From Thermoplasmata archaeon (GTDB lineage: Archaea > Thermoplasmatota > Thermoplasmata > Thermoplasmatales > Thermoplasmataceae), in NCBI GenBank assembly GCA_021845325.1, contig JAKBRR010000022.1, forward strand, positions 1 to 11,214: a DNA stretch of 11,214 nt, given 5' to 3'. The position numbers were made by a program, and so were the translations under genes. The notes under the pieces were generated by a model that was given only the letters and a program-made list of their open reading frames with translations, was not told the DNA's origin and did not search any database. Below, in pieces: positions 5,731 through 11,214 of this stretch. Within the stretch, counting starts at the first letter, position 1; each line of letters begins with the position of its first letter.

Positions 5731-6969
5731 ATGATAATGCCTTGTGCCTTCAGGAATTATTTCATGTTTGAGAGTGAAACTTCAACTACAGGAGGCAATG
5801 ATTTACTGGATCAGCAAAAAACAATAATACGGCAATATTCCAAGGCAATCCTGATTTCAGGGATATTTGGCATTGTTTATACGATCTTTTCTGGATTCCC
5901 ATACTTAGGCAATTATTTATTATTAGGGGTTGAACCAAATATTGCTCCAATAAGCATTAATAGATCACCATTTATCTCTGTAGCCCTCTGTTCACTGGCA
6001 ATATCTTATGTGTTCCTGGGTTTTAGCGTATTTTACCTTTCAAAGTTGTATAATAAGATCTATTACCCAATTCAAAGGAGATTATTTTACCGCGGCATCT
6101 TGTATTTATACATAGCTTTTACAATATTTTTGGTTATTATTGTAATAGGAATAACGATCTTCGGGGACATCTCAGACACTAATATATCAACGCAGCAGTC
6201 ACCAGTTTCATTCATTTTTGCAATAATCCTTATTTACACGATGTCAACATTTCCCCTGACCATATTTTTTGTCATAACTTCCTTCGCATTAAGGATAAAA
6301 AATCAATATTTCATTTTATTGGCATTTATTGCGGCCCCTGATGTATATTTCCTTCCAATAATCACAGGTCTTCTGGGTTTGATCATGACATCGGCCCAGG
6401 GAAACACAGTTAGTAAATTGCTATATGCAAATGCAACTCGGAAAATTAGAAGAATAGAGTTACGAATAACTGCAACAGTTTACCGCATGAAATATCTGGA
6501 TAGACGAAGATACAACAAATATGTATATCCTGTAATGGCATTATCAATCCCAGCAACAGCAATTTTGTTGTATTATTCTCTTATTATAAAATCATATTAT
6601 GTGGGCGGGTATGAATTTTATTATCATCCTTACCACTTTGGTTCTGATGGTCTCACCAATGACGTTAGTACTACCATTCTGCTATTCTTTGATTTTATAT
6701 TAATCAGCTTTATGGCCAGCACGTTTAAGCCAAGGACAATCAGCTTAATCTTTGTCATGTCATTTTTAGCAGGGATTGCCTTTATGGGCATCTCTGTTGC
6801 ACTAATATTGGGTTACCCAGTCAATTTTCCTGAAGGTCTTAGAGATGCATACTCTCAGAGCCTGGAGTTCCCTTATCTGGGATTCTTTTTTGGATCATTA
6901 TTAGTTAGAACTCAACATCCCAAAATTCAAAAAAAAGCTTCAAAGGTCGAAGAGCAGAGGTTGAATTGA
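5731..6969 (+). CDS. Multi-span membrane protein of unknown function
   Basis: I do not recognise a family. The 412-residue protein has about eight or nine hydrophobic spans, at roughly residues 40-66, 81-107, 119-145, 159-188, 193-221, 264-288, 313-331, 336-363 and perhaps 379-393. Between spans five and six is a basic loop rich in Arg and Lys (about 236-263), probably cytoplasmic by the positive-inside rule. The N terminus (about 1-35) and the lysine-rich C terminus are hydrophilic. There is no signal peptide, nucleotide-binding motif or transporter signature that I can name. The ATG at 5731 fits the TATA spacing; a second ATG at 5764 (residue 12) is possible. It is transcribed alone, divergent from dnaG. 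A transporter or sensor is possible, but nothing in the sequence decides it. Confidence 0.82.
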   Translation: MIMPCAFRNYFMFESETSTTGGNDLLDQQKTIIRQYSKAILISGIFGIVYTIFSGFPYLGNYLLLGVEPNIAPISINRSPFISVALCSLAISYVFLGFSVFYLSKLYNKIYYPIQRRLFYRGILYLYIAFTIFLVIIVIGITIFGDISDTNISTQQSPVSFIFAIILIYTMSTFPLTIFFVITSFALRIKNQYFILLAFIAAPDVYFLPIITGLLGLIMTSAQGNTVSKLLYANATRKIRRIELRITATVYRMKYLDRRRYNKYVYPVMALSIPATAILLYYSLIIKSYYVGGYEFYYHPYHFGSDGLTNDVSTTILLFFDFILISFMASTFKPRTISLIFVMSFLAGIAFMGISVALILGYPVNFPEGLRDAYSQSLEFPYLGFFFGSLLVRTQHPKIQKKASKVEEQRLN

Positions 6970-7096
6970 CGGAAAGCTTATCATATTCATTTTCAAAAAT
7001 ATTTTCAATTCTATCAGGTACAAACGCATAATGAAAATATAAAATGATCCTGAACTATCAAACATAATGCATTGAAAATAGGATGATTCATAAACG

Positions 7097-7108
7097 TTAA
7101 AATTATAT
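7097..7108 (+). promoter_or_regulatory. TATA-like promoter of the endonuclease IV-like operon
   Basis: TTAAAATTATAT is centred about 28 bases before the ATG at 7131, the distance expected for a leaderless mRNA. AAGGT at 7121-7125 could act as a weak SD if transcription starts earlier. The rest of 6970-7096 is AT-rich, with no gene or RNA that I can support. Confidence 0.4.
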
Positions 7109-7130
7109 CCTATCATAGGCAAGGTAATTT

Positions 7131-8150
7131 ATGATCAGGTACGGAATAGCTGGTATACCACTGACCAGTAAGGGTAGAACTTTTGTAGAATCAGTTGAGG
7201 ACGCTGCAAATATAGGACTTAATGCTCTTGAGGTTCAATTGCTCAGGGTCAATGTTCAGGAAAATCAGGTACCTGAGTACTCTGGTTTTTTGCCCAAGGA
7301 CATAGAGACCTCTATCATTATAGACATTCTGAGGCAGGATGAGAATGGAGTATATGTCAGTATAGGAAACGATTCTGTTATTGAGGAAGACGACATCGTT
7401 CAGGAGCTCTTCTGGAATATGGCCAAGAATTATGATGAATTGAAAGAAGGTGGCGAACTTGCCATGGAACTGGATGTTCTACTTTCTTTGCATGCCCCAT
7501 ATTATATGGATCTCCTCGAAGGCGGAGAGATAGCGGAAAGCTCTGCTAATCATTTGAAGTGGTCTATGATCATAGGAAAGGCCATGGAGGCAAAGAGGGT
7601 AATTACACACACTGGTTTTTACAGGGGAACCAAAAAGAACAGCTTGAAGATGGCTGTAGCAACATATTCTAATTTTGTAAAGAAATATGGACCCGATAAA
7701 AACTATCCTTTCCTTGGTGTTGAGACATCAGGAAAACCTGAGATATTTGGAACCGCTGATGAGGTAATATCAATTGCAAAACAGGTACCTGAGGTAGAGC
7801 CAATTCTAAACGTTCCTCATACTCATGCATTGAATGGGGGAAATCTCATTGAGGGAAAGGATTTCAAGAATCTTCTTGAAATGTTCCAGCCCTATGCTAA
7901 GGGAGATATGTATCTTGAATACGCAGGGGTTGAATATGACGATACCGGGGAGAGAAAACTCACTGCAATTAAGCATGGTGACCTGAAATTTGAAACATTT
8001 TCTGAAATACTGATGGATTATGAAAAAGACCTGACTCTCATATCATGCTCACCGCTCCTTGAGCACGATGCACAATACATGAATCTTATATTTATGAGGA
8101 ACTATTACAGACATATGCAGAGAAAACAGGTTCAAAAGAAGGTGGCATAA
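7131..8150 (+). CDS. Endonuclease IV-like TIM-barrel protein (AP endonuclease family 2), altered metal site
   Basis: The 339-residue protein has the endonuclease IV (Nfo) TIM-barrel pattern: RYGIAGIP at the start, LSLHAPYYM (H121), VITHTGFYRG (H160), LGVETSGKPEIFG (E198) and LNVPHTHALNGG (H230). Active Nfo enzymes cut DNA at abasic sites with three zinc ions held by nine His, Asp and Glu residues. The first half of the site is kept. Set against the archaeal Nfo pattern as I remember it, four other ligand positions look changed: the Asp before H230 is Asn227, the His of HFSG is Glu263, the His after the GE motif is Leu277, and the Glu of ESP is Cys306. It may therefore bind fewer metals or have another substrate. 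There is also an insert-like region at about 55-110 before the first ligand. It is followed three bases later by a small basic-protein gene, so the two form an operon. Confidence 0.8.
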   Translation: MIRYGIAGIPLTSKGRTFVESVEDAANIGLNALEVQLLRVNVQENQVPEYSGFLPKDIETSIIIDILRQDENGVYVSIGNDSVIEEDDIVQELFWNMAKNYDELKEGGELAMELDVLLSLHAPYYMDLLEGGEIAESSANHLKWSMIIGKAMEAKRVITHTGFYRGTKKNSLKMAVATYSNFVKKYGPDKNYPFLGVETSGKPEIFGTADEVISIAKQVPEVEPILNVPHTHALNGGNLIEGKDFKNLLEMFQPYAKGDMYLEYAGVEYDDTGERKLTAIKHGDLKFETFSEILMDYEKDLTLISCSPLLEHDAQYMNLIFMRNYYRHMQRKQVQKKVA

Positions 8151-8153
8151 GCA

Positions 8154-8444
8154 ATGAGAGAATTACCAACAAAAAAGGGAATTGATCTGTCAGCGGAAAC
8201 AATATCGAAAAAGATGAAAGATGCCTTTGGACAGGTTACATCACGGGATGGAGAATTTATCTCAACTTATCCGGGAATCAAGGAAATTAGAGTTAAATAC
8301 GAAGGGAAGAAATTATTTATTGAGGTTCAAAACGAAGAAAAACCAGAAAATCCGGAACAGATATTGAAAGTTTATAACACCTTTCTTGAGTCAATTACAG
8401 GTTTAAACGCAAAAGAAAGAAAGAAAAAATTAACTAAAATTTAG
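8154..8444 (+). CDS. Small lysine-rich protein (96 aa) co-transcribed with the endonuclease IV-like gene
   Basis: Function not recognised. The protein begins with a helical segment (SAETISKKMKDAFGQV), then strands (EFISTYPGI, EIRVKYEG, KLFIEVQNE), then a helix (PEQILKVYNTFLESITGL) and a very basic C terminus (NAKERKKKLTKI). This gives a compact alpha+beta protein that could bind nucleic acid. It resembles small conserved Thermoplasmata proteins annotated only as domains of unknown function (perhaps DUF5611, recalled with low certainty). The ATG lies three bases after the upstream stop and is preceded by AAGGTGG at 8138-8144, a good SD, so coupled expression is likely. It ends eight bases from the converging HTa gene. 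Confidence 0.82.
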   Translation: MRELPTKKGIDLSAETISKKMKDAFGQVTSRDGEFISTYPGIKEIRVKYEGKKLFIEVQNEEKPENPEQILKVYNTFLESITGLNAKERKKKLTKI

Positions 8445-8447
8445 TTA
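8431..8447. terminator. Inverted repeat between converging genes, possible bidirectional terminator
   Basis: TAACTAAA and TTTAGTTA are perfect eight-base arms around one central base. They cover the end of the small plus-strand gene and reach to within five bases of the HTa stop. T-rich DNA follows on both strands: ATTATTTATATTTTATTTT on plus, and a six-T run on minus at 8424-8429. Such a short-centred repeat would fold with a loop of about five bases. Function inferred. Confidence 0.35.
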
Positions 8448-8452
8448 TTGGA

Positions 8453-8722
8453 TTATTTATATTTTATTTTGCTCGATGGTCTGAAGACAAATTTCTCTTT
8501 TGGTGGAACCCTGATTTCCTGCTTTGTCTGGGGGTTCTTTGCCTTTCTTGCCTTCTGTGTCCTTCTCTCAAATATTCCAAATCCGGCGAGGTTTATTTTG
8601 TTCTTTTTGTTTGCCTCTGCTACAATTCTGTCCAGGAAGGTCTTTATTACCTCTCTGGCCTGCTTCTGTGTTGTTCCGGTTTCCTTGGATACATCTTTCG
8701 AGAGCTCGCTTATTCCTACCAT
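8453..8722 (-). CDS. HU-family chromatin protein HTa
   Basis: The 89-residue protein is a clear bacterial-type HU/IHF relative. It has N-terminal helices (SELSKDVSKETGTTQKQAREV), the conserved NLAGFGIFERR turn (44-54), and a DNA-binding beta arm ARKAKNPQT (58-66) in which Pro64 corresponds to the proline that kinks DNA. The C terminus is lysine-rich. In Thermoplasmatales this protein, HTa, is the main chromatin protein in place of archaeal histones and was acquired from bacteria; it is a strong lineage marker. The SD is excellent: TAGGAGG, eight bases before the ATG, which suits a highly expressed gene. It is transcribed alone, with its own promoter shared back to back with the glycosylase gene. 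Confidence 0.95.
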   Translation of the reverse strand: MVGISELSKDVSKETGTTQKQAREVIKTFLDRIVAEANKKNKINLAGFGIFERRTQKARKAKNPQTKQEIRVPPKEKFVFRPSSKIKYK

Positions 8723-8747
8723 TTTTGTTTCCTCCTACATGATAATA

Positions 8748-8777
8748 TACATACTACTATTAAAATATTTGTATGTA
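8748..8777 (-). promoter_or_regulatory. HTa promoter with palindromic arms around the TATA box
   Basis: The TATA-like element, AAATATTTTAA on the minus strand (8770-8760), would start transcription near 8739. That gives a leader of about 17 bases holding the SD. It is flanked by seven-base arms TACATAC (8748-8754) and GTATGTA (8771-8777), an inverted repeat with a 16-base spacer. A dimeric repressor bound there would block TBP. The arms are seen; the role is inferred. Confidence 0.45.
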
Positions 8778-8844
8778 ACTATTAATAGAATGCGTCAATA
8801 AAGCCAAATATTAATTTTTAATTATTTGTATAAAAATTCCTCAT

Positions 8845-8863
8845 ATATATTAGATATATTAAT
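8845..8863 (+). promoter_or_regulatory. TATA-like promoter of the DNA glycosylase
   Basis: The AT-only stretch TATATTAGATATATTAATA is centred about 34 bases before the ATG at 8888, and its right-hand ATATATTAA lies about 30 bases away. AAGGA at 8878-8882 may act as a weak SD, so the transcript may have a short leader. Confidence 0.35.
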
Positions 8864-8887
8864 AACCCTGAAATAATAAGGATTTAC

Positions 8888-9553
8888 ATGAACTTTCCAT
8901 CAGAAATCCTGAATATTGAACATGTTTTGTTCAGTCAATATGGAGATCTAAAATGGTGGCCTGCAAATACACCTGATGAGGTATTGATTGGAGCTATACT
9001 TACTCAGAATACTTCGTGGAAGAATGTTGAAAAGGCAATAGATAATCTGGCATCTGAAAATCTACTTGATCTAGGATCGTTAAGTAATGCTTCCAGGGAA
9101 AAAATATCCACACTCATTAAGCCATCAGGTTTTTACAATCAAAAAACAGAACGTTTACTTGGAATTTCAAGAAAAATTTATTCTGAATTTGGCAGTCTTC
9201 ATAATCTTTCCAGTCAAGGATTGCAATTTTGTATTGATTATTTAGGCAAAATGAAAGGCATAGGAAGAGAAACAATGGATTCAATTCTTCTTTATGCAAT
9301 GGATTTCCCTAGATTTGTCATAGATAAATATACGATCCGTTTCATGACAAGATATGGATTACTTCAAGATCACATTGAAATTGCAAAGCTGGATGGTATC
9401 CATGATATTCTAAACAACGATATCTGGAGGCTGAAAAACTTTCATGCACTGATCGTGGAATTAAGCAAAAATTTCTGCAGATCAGAACCATTATGCGAAA
9501 ACTGTATTCTGAATAAAAATTGCAAATATTACAAAGATAAGAGCGTTCCATAA
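8888..9553 (+). CDS. Endonuclease III-type DNA glycosylase with [4Fe-4S] motif
   Basis: The protein removes damaged or mispaired bases in base-excision repair; the exact substrate cannot be told from sequence. It has the helix-hairpin-helix GPD fold. [22 protein letters not shown] (23-44) is typical of the MpgII and mismatch glycosylase branch of the Nth family. The hairpin [16 protein letters not shown] (122-137) is followed by the catalytic Asp146 in FVIDKYT. The position of the lyase lysine of bifunctional endonuclease III is Glu128, so it is probably a monofunctional glycosylase. Cys197, 203, 206 and 212 (C-x5-C-x2-C-x5-C) should hold an iron-sulfur cluster; the first spacing is one shorter than in E. 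coli Nth. At 221 residues it is full length. Its end overlaps the end of the aIF2 gamma gene by 25 bases, tail to tail. Confidence 0.9.
   Translation: MNFPSEILNIEHVLFSQYGDLKWWPANTPDEVLIGAILTQNTSWKNVEKAIDNLASENLLDLGSLSNASREKISTLIKPSGFYNQKTERLLGISRKIYSEFGSLHNLSSQGLQFCIDYLGKMKGIGRETMDSILLYAMDFPRFVIDKYTIRFMTRYGLLQDHIEIAKLDGIHDILNNDIWRLKNFHALIVELSKNFCRSEPLCENCILNKNCKYYKDKSVP
9513..9530 (-). terminator. T-rich terminator of the rps6e-aIF2 gamma operon, inside the glycosylase gene
   Basis: Just past the aIF2 gamma stop codon (9531-9529) the minus strand reads ATATTTGCAATTTTTATT, with a run of five T. The genes overlap, so this signal lies within the 3' coding end of the glycosylase. Confidence 0.3.
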
Positions 9554-10758
9554 CCTATGAGACGCCATCTGTTATCAATTCTTCTTGCTAAAGCCACTCT
9601 TTCTTTTTCCCTTGCGGCGACAGGGTATTTTAGAATAATTTCAGCTGAACTGTCTCTGGCACTTGTAACGAGACCCACAGTGTTTGAGGTTCCAACAGTT
9701 AGCATCAGGCTTTCCTTGCTCTTTATTGGCTCTACCTTCATATCTTCTGTAAAACCAACCACTCTTTTGAGGAGATGTGTTTCAACTGTAAGATTCATGG
9801 TCATTTGAGGTAGTTTTCCAGGTTTTCCCGCTATTCTTCCTGTAAGTGAATCTCCCTTTGTCAGGAAAGGATCTAATTTTGTTCCCACTGCAGATAGGCC
9901 TCCCGGGATAATTTTATCATACGGGTGTGTTCCTGCCATCAGGCTTGTAATTTCTGTCAAAATGTTTTCCCATACCTGTTTATTGCCCTTTGTTAATTGC
10001 AATCCAGGAGTAATTTCTATTTCATCTCCAACTTCCAGGCTCCCGCTTACGAGAGATCCTCCTATAACACCACCTTTCAACTCCGAAATGCTTGTACCGG
10101 GTCTGTTAATATCAAAAGATCTGGCAACATACATCATTGGATCGGAATCAGCCTTATGTGGCGGGGTAGGTATAAACTCTTCAATCGCTTTGAAGAGGGC
10201 ATCAATGTTCCTGTTATGGTATGCACTTACTGGAATAACCGGGGCATTCTCTGCTATGCTTCCTTTGAGGAAATTCTTAATTTCCTTATAATTTTCAATT
10301 GCCTTTTCTCTGGTTACCAGATCAATCTTGTTCTGGACAACAACAATATTTTTAATTCCCATTATTTCAATCGCAATGAGATGTTCCCGTGTCTGGGGTT
10401 GGGGGCATTTTTCATTGGCAGCTATTACTAAAAGTGCGCCATCCATTATTGCTGAACCTGAAAGCATTGTCGCCATCAGCGTTTCATGGCCGGGGGCGTC
10501 AACAAAGGAAACAACCCGTTTCAATTTGCAGCTTTCATCGGTTGCGATTCTTGAATACTTTTCTTCTCCGTTTTCATCCTTGCAAATAAATATTGGAGTT
10601 TCTGCGTATCCTAATTTTATGGATATTCCTCGCTTTATCTCTTCAGAATGAATATCGGTCTTAGTTCCTGTAAGTGCTCGTGTAAGAGTGCTCTTACCAT
10701 GGTCAACGTGACCGACCATGCCGATATTTACTGTGGGCTGAGGAAGATCCGAAGTCAT
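9529..10758 (-). CDS. Translation initiation factor aIF2, gamma subunit (GTPase)
   Basis: aIF2 gamma is the GTP-binding core of the heterotrimer that brings initiator Met-tRNA to the small ribosomal subunit. The motifs are clear: G1 GHVDHGKST (16-24), the switch-1 region [17 protein letters not shown]3 DAPGHE (87-92), G4 NKID (143-146), then EF-Tu-like beta-barrel domains ([42 protein letters not shown]). At 409 residues it is of normal family length. Archaeal and eukaryotic gamma subunits usually carry a four-cysteine zinc knuckle just before G3. Here only C59 and C77 remain in that segment, so the knuckle looks degenerate. The ATG overlaps the S6e stop by one base (TAATG), implying coupled translation in a ribosomal operon. 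Confidence 0.97.
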   Translation of the reverse strand: MTSDLPQPTVNIGMVGHVDHGKSTLTRALTGTKTDIHSEEIKRGISIKLGYAETPIFICKDENGEEKYSRIATDESCKLKRVVSFVDAPGHETLMATMLSGSAIMDGALLVIAANEKCPQPQTREHLIAIEIMGIKNIVVVQNKIDLVTREKAIENYKEIKNFLKGSIAENAPVIPVSAYHNRNIDALFKAIEEFIPTPPHKADSDPMMYVARSFDINRPGTSISELKGGVIGGSLVSGSLEVGDEIEITPGLQLTKGNKQVWENILTEITSLMAGTHPYDKIIPGGLSAVGTKLDPFLTKGDSLTGRIAGKPGKLPQMTMNLTVETHLLKRVVGFTEDMKVEPIKSKESLMLTVGTSNTVGLVTSARDSSAEIILKYPVAAREKERVALARRIDNRWRLIGYGTLLSL

Positions 10759-11138
10759 TAATTCTTTTCCTCAGGTTCATCTAAGGCCTTTGGGCCGTAC
10801 TGTAAAATAGAAAGATTCAACTGCGATATATCTGATCCAATTATTGAACCCCTAAATGTTACCCTCTTTCTAATTCCCTTCTTGGCCCTTCTACCTTCTG
10901 AATATGTAACCAGAATTCTCTTTTTTCCCGATGTTGCCAGGTCTCTTCTCATTGGAAAGCCGTCAATACTTGAGCCTCCTGTTATCCTGAGCTTGTATCC
11001 GGGCATTTCAAAGAAAATTCCATCTATCTCTTCTCCCAGTTTTCTGCCTGTCAATATGCTCATGTTTTCCGGAGTAACCTCTTTCTTGTAACTCTTTCCA
11101 GTTCTTGGGTCAGCGATTATCGCTACTGAATTTGCCAT
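10758..11138 (-). CDS. rps6e: Small-subunit ribosomal protein S6e
   Basis: S6e is a component of the archaeal and eukaryotic 30S/40S subunit. The 126-residue protein has the family core [20 protein letters not shown] (47-66), followed by the basic [28 protein letters not shown] region (82-109). Its length is normal for archaea, which lack the long phosphorylated eukaryotic tail. The ATG at 11138 follows a GGGAGTG-like SD and a TATA element. It heads a two-gene operon with aIF2 gamma, a pairing also common in other euryarchaea. Thr/Asp-rich N-terminal part ([14 protein letters not shown]) fits the family. Confidence 0.95.
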   Translation of the reverse strand: MANSVAIIADPRTGKSYKKEVTPENMSILTGRKLGEEIDGIFFEMPGYKLRITGGSSIDGFPMRRDLATSGKKRILVTYSEGRRAKKGIRKRVTFRGSIIGSDISQLNLSILQYGPKALDEPEEKN

Positions 11139-11143
11139 ATATC

Positions 11144-11150
11144 TTTACAC
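11144..11150 (-). promoter_or_regulatory. Shine-Dalgarno-like site of rps6e
   Basis: The minus strand around here reads GGGAGTGTAAAGATAT before the ATG at 11138. The GGAG core lies about 12 bases from the start, longer than usual. AAAGAT, closer in, is a weak alternative. Moderate support for a leadered transcript. Confidence 0.3.
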
Positions 11151-11187
11151 TCCCTATTGATAATAGAGTTCCACTAAATCAATAAAT

Positions 11188-11199
11188 GACTTATAAAGA
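11188..11199 (-). promoter_or_regulatory. TATA box of the rps6e operon
   Basis: CTTTATAAGTC on the minus strand is a near-consensus archaeal TATA box. It predicts transcription start near 11168 and a leader of roughly 30 bases, long enough to hold the SD. Confidence 0.55.
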
Positions 11200-11214
11200 T
11201 ATCATTTGTGCATT

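Noticed and set aside
6940..7122. Short minus-strand frame of 60 codons after the membrane protein
   Set aside because: No promoter or SD, no recognisable features, and it overlaps the end of the membrane protein gene and the next promoter.
8453..8722. HU gene as a sign of a plasmid, phage or bacterial contamination
   Set aside because: HTa is a normal chromosomal gene of Thermoplasmatales, and the flanking genes are archaeal.
9962..10431. Plus-strand frames of 107-144 codons opposite aIF2 gamma
   Set aside because: They are shadows of the well-conserved aIF2 gamma coding sequence.
1..11214. CRISPR arrays, tRNA, rRNA, insertion sequences
   Set aside because: No repeat-spacer pattern, no cloverleaf with conserved T-loop, no transposase and no terminal repeats were seen in the intergenic regions.

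Overview
The window looks like chromosomal DNA from a Thermoplasmatales-type archaeon (relatives of Thermoplasma, Ferroplasma, Picrophilus and Cuniculiplasma). The information-processing genes are archaeal: DnaG primase, the gamma subunit of aIF2, ribosomal protein S6e and a LonB-like AAA+ ATPase. A bacterial-type HU protein, the HTa chromatin protein characteristic of this order, sits among them. The DNA is AT-rich. First genes of transcription units mostly have a TATA-like box about 26 bases before the start codon, as in leaderless mRNAs. Internal genes carry Shine-Dalgarno (SD) sequences. No mobile element, CRISPR array, tRNA or rRNA was seen. Genus or species cannot be fixed from the sequence alone.

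Left part (1-1922): a minus-strand tat operon, tatA followed by tatC. The tatC gene runs off the left edge and shares one base with the end of tatA. Next is a minus-strand pair encoding a one-cysteine peroxiredoxin and a small unknown protein. The intergenic stretch 1764-1922 carries two divergent promoters and a perfect 14-bp palindrome.

Middle (1923-6969): an orphan D12-class DNA adenine methyltransferase on the plus strand converges on a minus-strand operon, dnaG then a Lon-like ATPase, with the two genes overlapping by 19 bp. The ATPase resembles the AAA+ half of archaeal LonB, but a zinc ribbon sits where LonB has its membrane insert and there is no protease domain. A divergent plus-strand gene encodes an 8-9 span membrane protein of unknown function.

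Right part (7131-11214): a plus-strand pair encodes an endonuclease IV-fold protein, in which about half of the metal ligands expected from the family appear substituted, and a small basic protein. These converge on the HTa/HU gene (minus strand). A divergent gene encodes an endonuclease III-type DNA glycosylase with an iron-sulfur cluster motif. It overlaps tail to tail with the rps6e-aIF2 gamma translation operon (minus strand).

The window is mostly core housekeeping with a DNA-repair and chromatin flavour. I do not see a clear new defence or biosynthetic system. The best candidates for something undescribed are the zinc-ribbon, protease-less Lon-like ATPase co-translated with DnaG, the endonuclease IV-like protein with altered ligands plus its small partner, and palindromic operator candidates at the methyltransferase and HTa promoters.
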